Source of the DNA: Mycobacterium sp. IS-3022
GTDB lineage: Bacteria > Actinomycetota > Actinomycetes > Mycobacteriales > Mycobacteriaceae
DNA length: 64,000 nucleotides
Assembly (NCBI RefSeq): GCF_001500065.1
Contig: NZ_LQIN01000012.1
Span: forward strand, 124,001-188,000
Direction of reading: 5' to 3'
The position numbers were made by a program, and so were the translations under genes. The notes beneath the pieces were generated by a model that saw only the letters and a program-made list of their open reading frames with translations, did not search any database and was not told where the DNA came from. This document shows, piece by piece, positions 39,888-47,632 of the stretch. Numbering within the stretch: position 1 is the stretch's first letter; each line of letters starts with the position of its first letter.

Positions 39888-41539
39888 GAGTCGGTCCGCA
39901 TCAGGATCGCCCCGCTGGGCGTCAGCCCGCCGCTGCTGACCACGGCGACGCGCGCATCGTTGACCTGTCGGTCACCGGCGTCGCCGCGCAACTGCGTGAC
40001 CGCCTCGTGGATCAGGCCCATGCCGTGGGTGCGGCCGTGGGACAACTGACCGCCGTGGGTGTTCAACGGGATCACGCCGTCGCGGGCGATCGCCTGACCG
40101 CCGTCGAGGAAGTCCTTGGCCTCTCCGATACCGCAGAAGCCGAGCGCTTCCAGCCAGGACAGACAGTTGAACGAGAAGCCGTCGTACAGCTCGGCGACGT
40201 CGACGTCCTTGGGCCGCAGTGAGGTTCGCGTCCACAGGTGCGCCGCCTGGCCGAGCACCTGGGGCTCGTGGGTGAGAGTGCTCTGGTCCCAGTCCGTGCG
40301 CTCGACGATCTGCGTCCCGACGGCTTCGAAGAGCACGGGTTTGCGCGGCATGTCCTTGGCGGCATCGACGGCCGAGACGATCACCGCGACAGCGCCGTCG
40401 CACGGCACGTCGCAGTCGTAGAGCCCGAACGGCGTGGTGATCATCCGTGCGCCCAGGTAGTCGTCCATGCTCATCGGATCGCGGTAGATGGCAGTCGGGT
40501 TCAGCGCCGCATTCGCGCGCTGGTTCAACGCGATCCAGCCGAGGGTCTCCCGCGTCGTGCCGTACCGGTCGAAGTGTCGTTGCGCGTTGAGGGCAAGCGT
40601 GTGCGCTGCCGACATCGCGCCGAACGGCATCTGCCAGCTCGACGTGCGGGCACCACCGGGAGGCGAGGCCTTGCCCTCCTTCATCAGCTGCTGGAAAGTG
40701 GCCTCCCACAACGTCCGGAAGCACAGCACGTGACGGGCCATGCCGGTGGCGATCGCCATCATCGCGGCGATGACAGAGCCGCCGGGACCGAACGTGTCCA
40801 TGCCGCCGTTGATCCACGCCGGACGGATGCCCAGCGCGCCTTCGAGCGCGGAGACGCCGCCCTCGCCCATGCCCGCGATGTCCAGGCCCGGATAGGTGGA
40901 GAGCCCGTCGATGTCGTCGAAGGTCAGGCCCGCGTCCGCGACCGCCGCCTCGCACGCCTCGATGGTCAGCGACAGCGGCGGCACCATCAGCCGGCGGCCG
41001 AGCCGGGACGCGCCGATGCCGGTGATCGCGGAGTGTTCCTCGAACCGGTGTGTGGTCAGCGGGCTGCTGACGTGCTTGGCGAAATCCTGCGGCGCGATCT
41101 CGTCGTCGGGAAGGGGGCCGGTCTGCTTGTCGGCGCTTGGCCGAAACACCGGCAGGAAGACGTCTCCGGCTTGATCGGCGAGCTTCTCGAACGTGACCTC
41201 GACGAGTTGGCCGAGTTCGAGAGCGTCGGGATCGCAGTCGACGATGTTGGTGGTCAACCGAACTCGCGGGTCCTCGACTACGGCGACCTGAGCCACCACA
41301 TACGGCGGCGGCAGGTCGGGGAAGCCGAACCGATGATTGACCGTGAAAGCGGACAGCGTGGCCCTGCCCGACACGTCGCGAACGCCCATGTTGTGGCTGC
41401 GGCAGTACCGGCACACCGGCTGCGGCGGGTGGATCAGCGCGGAGCAGTCGCGGCACTCCTGGATGCGCAGCACGTTGTCAGCGCCTGCGGTCCAGAAGAA
41501 CTCGTTGAGGACCGTGAGTTCCGGCAGCGGCCGGGTCAC
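39884..41539 (-). CDS. DUF35 (OB-fold) - Ltp2-like thiolase fusion
   Basis: 551 residues, GTG 41539. Residues ~1-140 form a DUF35 domain: a zinc ribbon with Cys29, Cys32, Cys43 and Cys46 and an OB fold. From ~168 on there is a lipid-transfer/SCPx-type thiolase fold (IGASRLGRRL, DGAVAVIVS, GGQLSHGRTHGMG). The nucleophilic Cys of true thiolases is not evident; Tyr452 (YDGFSF) and Tyr374 fit the active-site tyrosines of Ltp2. In steroid side-chain breakdown Ltp2 and the DUF35 part of ChsH2 form a retro-aldolase from separate chains. Here they are one chain. Aldolase activity is inference. Confidence 0.88.
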   Translation of the reverse strand: MTRPLPELTVLNEFFWTAGADNVLRIQECRDCSALIHPPQPVCRYCRSHNMGVRDVSGRATLSAFTVNHRFGFPDLPPPYVVAQVAVVEDPRVRLTTNIVDCDPDALELGQLVEVTFEKLADQAGDVFLPVFRPSADKQTGPLPDDEIAPQDFAKHVSSPLTTHRFEEHSAITGIGASRLGRRLMVPPLSLTIEACEAAVADAGLTFDDIDGLSTYPGLDIAGMGEGGVSALEGALGIRPAWINGGMDTFGPGGSVIAAMMAIATGMARHVLCFRTLWEATFQQLMKEGKASPPGGARTSSWQMPFGAMSAAHTLALNAQRHFDRYGTTRETLGWIALNQRANAALNPTAIYRDPMSMDDYLGARMITTPFGLYDCDVPCDGAVAVIVSAVDAAKDMPRKPVLFEAVGTQIVERTDWDQSTLTHEPQVLGQAAHLWTRTSLRPKDVDVAELYDGFSFNCLSWLEALGFCGIGEAKDFLDGGQAIARDGVIPLNTHGGQLSHGRTHGMGLIHEAVTQLRGDAGDRQVNDARVAVVSSGGLTPSGAILMRTDS

Positions 41540-41850
41540 CGAACGAATCCCGAGATCGCTTCGTTACTCTCGCCGGCCGTCGGATCGGGCTCGGGGGACT
41601 CGCGCGGTTCTTCGCGCACCGCGTTGTCATCGGACGGCCGGTGTTCACCCATGTAGATGATCGCGTGGACGGGACAGTCGAGCAGGGCCCGCATCACCGC
41701 GTCGCGGTCCTTCTCCGGCACCGTCCCGTCGCCGATCAGCGACGCGTAACCCCAGTCGTCTAGCGAGAAGTACTCCGGGGCGTGCCTGGCGCAGATGCCG
41801 AAGCCGTCGCACAGCGTTCGGTCGAGCCGAATCCTCAAGCCGTCGCTCAT
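41536..41850 (-). CDS. Ferredoxin with C-terminal tail
   Basis: 104 residues, ATG 41850, overlapping the NuoF-like stop upstream and the thiolase-fusion start downstream. The [3Fe-4S] motif is CDGFGIC and the CP of DCPVHAI. After residue ~70 there is a hydrophilic, acidic tail (SDDNAVREEPRESPEPDP) that ordinary P450 ferredoxins lack. Because it is coupled to a NuoF-like flavoprotein, it may accept electrons from NADH there and serve the P450s. The tail may help docking. Confidence 0.88.
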   Translation of the reverse strand: MSDGLRIRLDRTLCDGFGICARHAPEYFSLDDWGYASLIGDGTVPEKDRDAVMRALLDCPVHAIIYMGEHRPSDDNAVREEPRESPEPDPTAGESNEAISGFVR

Positions 41851-43148
41851 GATCGGGCCACCGCCTCCACTTCGTAGGGTCGGATTGCTTCGAAGGCGCC
41901 GGCACGGCAGATCTGGCAGTCGTCGGCGAGATGGCGGGCGACCGCCTGCGGGAACTGGCGCAGCAGGCTGGCGGCGATGTTGGTGGCGCCGTCGAGGGTG
42001 CCGCAGGCGCCGCGGCCGCGCAACACCACTGACCACCGTTCCAGGCGTGCGACGTCTTCGTCGGTCGCCACCCCGTCGCGTAGTGCCGAGGTGACCGCGC
42101 TCATGGCGGCGGTGCCGTTGAAGCAGCTTCCGCACTGGCCGGCGTTCTCGCGGTCGAAGTAGGCCATCACCGACGCGGCGACGGCCACCGGGCAGTCGTC
42201 GGTCAGGATGGAGATGGCCCCGCAGCCGAGGCCACTGCCCAGGCGGCGCATCGATTCGTGGTCCAGCGTCGCGTCGAGGACGTCGGTGTTGAGCAGGCCG
42301 GCGAAGTAGCCGCCCATCAACGCACCGGTGACGGCCTCTTTGTCGACACCGTGCACCTGCAGCAGCTCGGAAAACCTTGTGCCGTGCGGGATCTCGTAAA
42401 GTACGGCCGGCCGAGCACCACCGGTGATGGTGGCGAGAAAGGTTCCCGGCGACATCGGCGTGCCCACCGACCGGAACGCCTGCGCGCCGTGGGCGTGAAT
42501 GAACGGCAGGTTGGCCAACGTCTCGACGTTGCTGACCATCGTCGGCAGCCCGGACACCCCCTCCTCGAAGGGCCGCGGCGGCTTGTCGGTGGGCTTGGCC
42601 TGCCCGCCGTTGATGCGCCGCACTGCCGCGGTCTCCTCACCGGCCACGTAACCCGGTTCGACGATCACGACGGTGACTTCGGTACCGCCGAACGTGTCTG
42701 GCGGAAGTTGGCTCAACGCAATGCTCACCGCGCTGGCCGCGGGGCCGTCGGAAACGTACACGTAGGCGCGCCCGGCCCCGGCGATGACGGCGGCCAAGCG
42801 TAGTCCGTCGAGCACCAGGTGCGGGCGGTGGCGCAGCAACCAGCGGTCTTTGATCGACGCCGGCTCGCCCTCTTCGCCATTTGCGACGACGACGGTGTCC
42901 GATCCGCGCTGATATGCGTCGCGCACGGAACGAAGTTTGGTGCCGATGGGAAAAGCCGCGCCGCCGCGACCCAGCAGTCCGGACAGGTCTACCTGCTCGG
43001 CCAGCGCCTCGGTGTCGGACAGCGCCTGGTACCCACCCGCCTGTGCGTAGTCGGCATAGTCCTCCGGACCCGAGCCCGCGAGGCGCAGAAGTCGTGGCGT
43101 GCAGTCAGGCCAGGCGGTGACTGCGACTTCGGTGGCGGTGGAGGTCAT
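41847..43148 (-). CDS. NuoF-like NADH:FMN/[4Fe-4S] flavoprotein, stand-alone
   Basis: 433 residues, ATG 43148. It resembles the NADH-binding subunit of complex I: FMN site GRGGAAFP (60-67), NGEEGEPASIKDR (90-102), SNVETLANLP, an SLBB-like region, and a C-terminal iron-sulfur site CGSC (339-342) plus Cys382. The first cysteine of the usual C-x2-C-x2-C is Ala336. No other complex I or hydrogenase subunit is present. The next gene is a ferredoxin, overlapping by 4 nt, so a role as NADH:ferredoxin reductase for the oxygenases is the best inference. Confidence 0.85.
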   Translation of the reverse strand: MTSTATEVAVTAWPDCTPRLLRLAGSGPEDYADYAQAGGYQALSDTEALAEQVDLSGLLGRGGAAFPIGTKLRSVRDAYQRGSDTVVVANGEEGEPASIKDRWLLRHRPHLVLDGLRLAAVIAGAGRAYVYVSDGPAASAVSIALSQLPPDTFGGTEVTVVIVEPGYVAGEETAAVRRINGGQAKPTDKPPRPFEEGVSGLPTMVSNVETLANLPFIHAHGAQAFRSVGTPMSPGTFLATITGGARPAVLYEIPHGTRFSELLQVHGVDKEAVTGALMGGYFAGLLNTDVLDATLDHESMRRLGSGLGCGAISILTDDCPVAVAASVMAYFDRENAGQCGSCFNGTAAMSAVTSALRDGVATDEDVARLERWSVVLRGRGACGTLDGATNIAASLLRQFPQAVARHLADDCQICRAGAFEAIRPYEVEAVARS

Positions 43149-43184
43149 GAGGCGTCCTTGCAATCCGCGGATAGGCTGACGGCC

Positions 43185-43667
43185 ATGAGGACTGCGGTGG
43201 TTCGTGTCGGCGTCGACCGCGCAGGCGAACTCGATTCTGCGCAGCTCGATGAGGGCACGGCCCGCCTGCGCGAGCTGGCTGGCGCGGCGGGCATCGAACT
43301 GATCGAGAACAAGCTGTCCGGCCTGCCTGCCCATCGCCGCGAGGTGGAACTGCTTATCGAAGGCGACGATCCCGCGACCCTCACGCGTACCGCTGTCGAC
43401 TTGTGCGCTCGCGCCTTTGGCGAGTTTGGCACCACACCGGTACCCGGCGTGGTGACGTTCATCAGTCGCGGCACCGACGCCGATGCGCATGGCGTGCTCG
43501 CCGGTCTGGGGCTGGCCGGTGAGATCGAACGCGTGCCGGGCGACGACGGCTGGGACGTCGTGCACGTGACGTTGCGCAAGGCCGACCTCGAGCGCGTGCC
43601 CGAGAGCCGCGTCCACACCGCGCTCGAGGCGTCACTGAACTGCGAGGTGCGCATCCGGTCCGTATGA
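43185..43667 (+). CDS. Conserved hypothetical protein
   Basis: 160 residues from ATG 43185, divergent from the NuoF-like gene with 36 nt between starts. It is soluble, with no signal. The sequence alternates strands and helices: TAVVRVGVDRAGELDSAQL, EVELLIEGDDPATLTRTAVD, PGVVTFISRGTDADAHGVLA. No known motif or cofactor site is seen. The divergent arrangement with an electron-transfer flavoprotein suggests shared regulation only. Confidence 0.6.
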   Translation: MRTAVVRVGVDRAGELDSAQLDEGTARLRELAGAAGIELIENKLSGLPAHRREVELLIEGDDPATLTRTAVDLCARAFGEFGTTPVPGVVTFISRGTDADAHGVLAGLGLAGEIERVPGDDGWDVVHVTLRKADLERVPESRVHTALEASLNCEVRIRSV

Positions 43668-43708
43668 ACCGGCGCGTGTGCCCCCGCGGGGGAGGTTCGC
43701 CTGCTCAT

Positions 43709-44611
43709 CTAGCTGTCCAGAAACTTCAAGATCGCGGGCGCAGCCTGCACCCACGTGTCGAACATGTTGAATCGCTTCACCTTTCCGGAGGCGCGAGCTT
43801 CACCGGCGCGCTCCCAGGCGTCCTCGGGCCACGGCGGGTCGATCAGTTCGGAGCCCTTGATCAGGCAGCTCACCTCGAGCGAGGTCCGCTTCGGATGGTC
43901 GAGGTCGTTCTCACCGCCGCGGATGATCAGCGTCGGAACCTTGATGTTGTCGAACATCTCGTCCTCGACGCCGGGGATGGTCTGGCCGGGTTTGGGGACA
44001 AACGCGTTGAGCCACCGCAGCATCAGCTTGAGGAACTGATCGGGATCCTGAGCGAGGATACGCTCGCGATTTGCCGGATTTTCTTCAATGCGCTGTTTCC
44101 ACTCGTCGACGGCGGCAACCGCCTTCATGCCAGCGCCACGCACCGCGAGGATGCTCGGCACGATGTAGTACGAGCCCAGCACGAAGGAGCCGTACACGCC
44201 GCCGACGATGTTCCACACCACCAGCTTTCGCACGATCTCGGGATACAGCATGGTGGTCAGCATCGAGTCGCGGGCGCCGCCAGAACCGCCGGCGATGATG
44301 CACGGGCCGATGTCGAGGCCGGTGATCAACGCGTGCAGGGTGTCGGCGCGCATGTGCGATTCGCTCTGCCCGTAGAACTGAACGTCGGACTTGCCGCAAT
44401 TGGGCCGGTCCCACAGCAGCACCCGATAGCCGCCCTTGACCAGCTCCTGCGCCAACGGACGCAGTCCCTCGATGTCCTTGCTGAACCGGCCGCCCGGGGT
44501 GAGCGCGATGAAATCGCCTTCCTTACCTAGGATTTCGTAGACGACGTTGCCGCCGTTGATCTCGATGGTCTTCTCGCCGCGCTTGAGCTTGGGGCCGACA
44601 GCTTCGCTCAT
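43709..44611 (-). CDS. Alpha/beta hydrolase (C-C hydrolase-like)
   Basis: 300 residues, ATG 44611. It has TPGGRFSKDIEGL, LLWDRPNCGKSD, the nucleophile elbow GGSGGARDS, RGGENDLDHP with the acid Asp, and a C-terminal region in which the base His is not obvious (the segment after KGSELID reads PPWPEDAWERAG). Its general layout resembles meta-cleavage-product and dienelactone-type hydrolases. Translation is coupled (ATGA) to a 22-codon ORF that in turn overlaps the Rieske ferredoxin gene, so the operon runs amidohydrolases, Rieske ferredoxin, hydrolase. Confidence 0.82.
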   Translation of the reverse strand: MSEAVGPKLKRGEKTIEINGGNVVYEILGKEGDFIALTPGGRFSKDIEGLRPLAQELVKGGYRVLLWDRPNCGKSDVQFYGQSESHMRADTLHALITGLDIGPCIIAGGSGGARDSMLTTMLYPEIVRKLVVWNIVGGVYGSFVLGSYYIVPSILAVRGAGMKAVAAVDEWKQRIEENPANRERILAQDPDQFLKLMLRWLNAFVPKPGQTIPGVEDEMFDNIKVPTLIIRGGENDLDHPKRTSLEVSCLIKGSELIDPPWPEDAWERAGEARASGKVKRFNMFDTWVQAAPAILKFLDS

Positions 44612-44679
44612 GCCGCGACCTCGCAGGCTCCGCCGCGGCATTCTGTGCCGATGATTCGCTCGCGAGCTTCGCTCATGCC
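44600..44679. repeat. 15-bp direct repeat at two start codons
   Basis: AGCTTCGCTCATGCC occurs at 44600-44614 and 44665-44679. On the minus strand each copy contains GGCATGAGCGAAGCT, i.e. a stop/start overlap and the codons M-S-E-A. The spacing is 65 bp. Confidence 0.7.
44608..44676 (-). CDS. 22-codon ORF coupled at both ends
   Basis: MSEARERIIGTECRGGACEV (20 of 22 residues) is read from ATG 44676, which overlaps the stop of the Rieske ferredoxin gene, to a TGA overlapping the hydrolase ATG at 44611. The 15-bp segment around its start is repeated at the hydrolase start, so it may have arisen by duplication of the start region. It could be a translation-coupling peptide. There is no other support that the peptide is functional. 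Confidence 0.35.
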   Translation of the reverse strand: MSEARERIIGTECRGGACEVAA

Positions 44680-45065
44680 TGCACCAGCACCTCGTTGCCG
44701 ACCACCCGAACCGGGTAGGTGCGGATGCTCCATTCGGGCTTGACCGCGGTGGTGCCGGTGGCCAGTTCGAAACCCCACTGGTGCCACGGGCAGTAGATGT
44801 ACTCGAGGTCGCGAACCATCACCGCGTCGCCGGGCACGCTGTCGTCGACGACGGTGCGACCGCGGGCGCGGCCCGAACACAGCGGGCCGCCCTCGTGCGG
44901 GCAGTAGTTCGCGATCGCGTAGAACGTGCCATTGACGTTGTACACGCCGACGCCGTGGCGTCCGATCGGCACCAATTTGTGCTTGCCCGGCGGGATTTCG
45001 TCGACAGTGGCCACGACGTGCTCACGCCCCTGGGCCAGCCGGGGCGTCTTCTTCTGCTCGTCCAA
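44673..45065 (-). CDS. Rieske [2Fe-2S] ferredoxin
   Basis: 130 residues, TTG start at 45065, 1 nt after the amidohydrolase stop. Rieske ligands: Cys and His in NYCPHEGGPLC and in IYCPWHQWGF. The domain is small and has no catalytic oxygenase part, so it is an electron carrier or a component such as those of nitrite reductase NirD-like or oxygenase ferredoxins. No partner oxygenase is adjacent; instead it is flanked by an amidohydrolase pair and a hydrolase. Its client may be one of the Rieske oxygenases at 24-31 kb. Confidence 0.88.
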   Translation of the reverse strand: MDEQKKTPRLAQGREHVVATVDEIPPGKHKLVPIGRHGVGVYNVNGTFYAIANYCPHEGGPLCSGRARGRTVVDDSVPGDAVMVRDLEYIYCPWHQWGFELATGTTAVKPEWSIRTYPVRVVGNEVLVQA

Positions 45066-45066
45066 C

Positions 45067-46209
45067 TCAGAACACCCGCACCTGGCCCTCGAGGGCCGGA
45101 ACCGTCTCGGGAAGGTGGTACGTGGCGATGCCGTTGCGGAACATCACGGCCTCGCGGGCGTGCTCGGGCAGGTGCTTGACCAGCCAGCGCGGATCGTCGA
45201 ACGTCCAATGCGGATAGTCGCTGCTGTAGAGGAGGATCTTCTCGCACTCCATCCACTCGAACGCGCGCGACAACTCCGTCTTGTCCTCGGGGTAGTCCAG
45301 CGGTTGGGTGGTGAACTTGATGTGGTCCTTGACGTATTCCGAGGGTTTGCGCTTGATGTCCAGCCACGACTTGCGGGCCTCGTAGATCGCGTCCATCCGC
45401 CACATCAGCGGCAGAATCCAGGTGAACGCGTGCTCCACCAACACGATTCGCAGTGTCGGGAACCGGTCGAACAGGCCGTCGAACACCATGCTCATCACCT
45501 GGTTCGCGGCCAGCAGCGAGTAGGTGACCATGAAATCGTGGTTGTAACTGGGGAATCCGACCGGCGGGATCGGCAGCTCCTCGTGATGGCTGCGCGACAG
45601 GTGACAGCTCACCGTGATGTCGTGCTTGGTGGCGGCCTCCCAGATCGGGTTGTACTTCGGATCACCCCACGCCGGGCGGGGTTCGGCCTTGATCAGGACC
45701 TGGCCCATGTAGGGATGTCCGGCCCAACGCTCGATCTCGCGGGCCGAATCCTCGGGCGCCTCGATCGCCACGCAGACCGATCCGCGCCAGCGCTCATGCC
45801 AGTTGTTGTGGCTGTCCAGCCAATGGTTGGCCTGCCAGTCGTTGAGCGCGACGCTCATCGCGTGGTTGACCTCCGGGAAACGCGCCGGATATGCGGCCGG
45901 CTCGAGGATCGCGATGTCGGCCCCGGCCTCCATGATCAGCTGCTTGAACGCAAGGTCGGGATCGCTGCCGGCGAAGTTGCCGTCCGACGGGAACGTGTCC
46001 ACGCGCATCGCATAGGCGTGCGCGTAGTCGGGTGCGTCGTAATAGATCTGATCGCCGACCTTGCGCGTCAGGAAGTACTTGCTGCGCCATGGCTCCGGGA
46101 TGTACGGCGTCAACTCACCCGCTCTCGGCGTCGGATGCACGTCGGAGTCGACGCAGCGCACCGCGACGCGCTCGGCGGCCGGTTTGCGCTCTGTCACTGT
46201 CGCGGTCAT
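45067..46209 (-). CDS. Amidohydrolase-2 family protein (canonical metal ligands)
   Basis: 380 residues, ATG 46209. It belongs to the ACMSD/amidohydrolase-2 family (PF04909), metal-dependent hydrolases and decarboxylases. The first ligands are in VDSDVHP (Asp21, Asp23, His25), followed by His of SCHLS, the acid/base His in VEHAFTW and the Asp in SSDYPHW. The TIM barrel is complete. In catabolic clusters these enzymes decarboxylate or hydrolyse ring-cleavage products. It follows the ligand-poor paralogue at 46256 by 46 nt, and the two probably work together. Confidence 0.9.
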   Translation of the reverse strand: MTATVTERKPAAERVAVRCVDSDVHPTPRAGELTPYIPEPWRSKYFLTRKVGDQIYYDAPDYAHAYAMRVDTFPSDGNFAGSDPDLAFKQLIMEAGADIAILEPAAYPARFPEVNHAMSVALNDWQANHWLDSHNNWHERWRGSVCVAIEAPEDSAREIERWAGHPYMGQVLIKAEPRPAWGDPKYNPIWEAATKHDITVSCHLSRSHHEELPIPPVGFPSYNHDFMVTYSLLAANQVMSMVFDGLFDRFPTLRIVLVEHAFTWILPLMWRMDAIYEARKSWLDIKRKPSEYVKDHIKFTTQPLDYPEDKTELSRAFEWMECEKILLYSSDYPHWTFDDPRWLVKHLPEHAREAVMFRNGIATYHLPETVPALEGQVRVF

Positions 46210-46255
46210 CGTGGCTCCCTGCCTATCGCTGCTTTCCCAAGCTTCCCGATTCCTA

Positions 46256-47353
46256 TCACTGTGCGCTCACAGATGCGCCGACGTCTATGCCGTACAACTC
46301 CGCGGCATTGCGCCAGCAGAGTTTGTCGCGCTGTTCGGCGGAGTACGCGGCGGGCAACTTCAGGTCGTTGAGCTGCCAGTGGGGATAGCTCGACCCGTAC
46401 ATCACCATGTCGTCCTTGCCGGTGAAACCCAGCCATTCCCCGGCATACTCCACATCGCCGGGGCCGTCCATCGCCCCCTGCACGAAATACGTGTGGCCCG
46501 GCAGGTAGTCGCTGGGCATCCGCGGCGCCCACGGCGTCTGCTCGAGGTGCGGCCTGCCGAAGCAGTCCATCCGCCACATGAACGGGGTCATCAGGTCGGC
46601 CGCACCGTCGGCCCACACGAACTTCAACGTCGGCATCCTTTCGAATACCCCTTCGACGATGAGATTCATCAGGTGGTACAGGTAATTGAGCGCCATGAAG
46701 CTGACGTAGTTCTCGTACGTCCTGGGCACCCCGGACGGTGTCGGCGCGAACTGGATGCCGGCCCCCACTTCGATGTGCACCGCAACAGGCAGGTTCGCTT
46801 CGACTGCGGCCTCCCACAGCGGCCAGAACTGCGGCTTGCCGTACAGCTCGCGGGACTGCAGCGGGACACCGATCTGCACCACCCGCGGATGGTCGGCGTA
46901 TTTGGCGATCTCCCGCAGCGCACCGGTGATGTCGTCGGGGTTGACTCGGATGGTGCCGCGGAACCGGTCGGCGTACGGATTGTCATCGAGCCAACGCGTG
47001 ACCATCAGCTCGTTGTGTGCCGCCGCGATCGCGGTGCCGAGGTGACGATCCGGCATGATGCCGCGCGTCATCGGGTGCAGGACAGCGACATCGACGCCGC
47101 GTTCCTCGAACAGCTGCCGACCGACGAAGTCGGGGTCCGACCCGGGATACATGCGGTCGCGCTCGGTTTCGGGCGCGTAGTCGCCGCCGGGCGCGCCGTA
47201 CCAGTCCATCTCGTAGTCGGGGAACCCGCGGCTCTTGAACGGCTCGCGCATGAAACTGCGCAGGTCCTTGTTCGACTTGCTGAAGATGTGCACGCTGGCG
47301 TCGATGAGCGGCGTGTCGACGGGCGTCGAGCTCCCGTCCGGGTGTTGCATCAC
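46256..47353 (-). CDS. Amidohydrolase-2 family protein with missing metal ligands
   Basis: 365 residues from GTG 47353 (GGAGGA 8 nt upstream; ATG 47350 is the alternative). It is paralogous to 45067-46209 along the barrel (MPTLKFVWADG against FPTLRIVLVEH; PFMWRMD against PLMWRMD; GSSYPHW against SSDYPHW). Compared with that protein, DxDxH is DASVH (Ser20 for Asp), the acid/base His is Gly, and the late metal Asp is Ser. It is therefore likely inactive as a classical hydrolase, perhaps a structural or regulatory partner. GAGAA-type operators lie upstream. Confidence 0.87.
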   Translation of the reverse strand: MMQHPDGSSTPVDTPLIDASVHIFSKSNKDLRSFMREPFKSRGFPDYEMDWYGAPGGDYAPETERDRMYPGSDPDFVGRQLFEERGVDVAVLHPMTRGIMPDRHLGTAIAAAHNELMVTRWLDDNPYADRFRGTIRVNPDDITGALREIAKYADHPRVVQIGVPLQSRELYGKPQFWPLWEAAVEANLPVAVHIEVGAGIQFAPTPSGVPRTYENYVSFMALNYLYHLMNLIVEGVFERMPTLKFVWADGAADLMTPFMWRMDCFGRPHLEQTPWAPRMPSDYLPGHTYFVQGAMDGPGDVEYAGEWLGFTGKDDMVMYGSSYPHWQLNDLKLPAAYSAEQRDKLCWRNAAELYGIDVGASVSAQ

Positions 47354-47452
47354 CAAGGCTGTCCTCCGATGTCATCCGGCGGTCGGCGGGCGCAGGACAG
47401 CGCCGCGCGAAGCGCCGAACACCTCCAGTGTAAAGCGTTGTTCTTCAATCGC

Positions 47453-47467
47453 AAGAATCTAGTTCTC
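47453..47467. promoter_or_regulatory. GAGAA-N5-TTCTC type operator (amidohydrolase side)
   Basis: AAGAATCTAGTTCTC matches the GAGAA-N5-TTCTC pattern in 9 of 10 arm bases. It lies 100 nt upstream of the amidohydrolase start at 47353, in the 279-nt divergent intergenic region. Confidence 0.5.
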
Positions 47468-47575
47468 AACAAATCGCTTACTTTTGCGCAGGTCAGGGTG
47501 CGCGCTGGTCAGCTGCACGACGCGACGGCCATGAAACGGGGTAGTCAAATCGGGAGAACGATTACGACATCATAG

Positions 47576-47590
47576 GAGAATGTTATTCTC
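47576..47590. promoter_or_regulatory. GAGAA-N5-TTCTC operator (FadE side)
   Basis: GAGAATGTTATTCTC is a perfect inverted repeat 42 nt before the GTG at 47633. The central ATGTTAT bases extend the AT-rich core. Same pattern as 31919-31933. Confidence 0.6.
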
Positions 47591-47632
47591 GCCAGGACGC
47601 GCTGCACATCTCTGAGGTCCCCGGGAGGCTTG

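Larger units (their letters stand above)
47354..47632. other. 279-nt divergent intergenic region
   Basis: This gap lies between the divergent amidohydrolase (47353) and acyl-CoA dehydrogenase (47633) genes. It holds two GAGAA-type palindromes (47453 and 47576) and locally low GC, as expected for two promoters. I see no small gene or RNA in it. Confidence 0.5.

Noticed and set aside
40238-41656. Long plus-strand open frame of ~470 codons
   Set aside because: It is antisense to the DUF35-thiolase fusion, which has clear zinc and thiolase motifs. The composition is that of a GC shadow.
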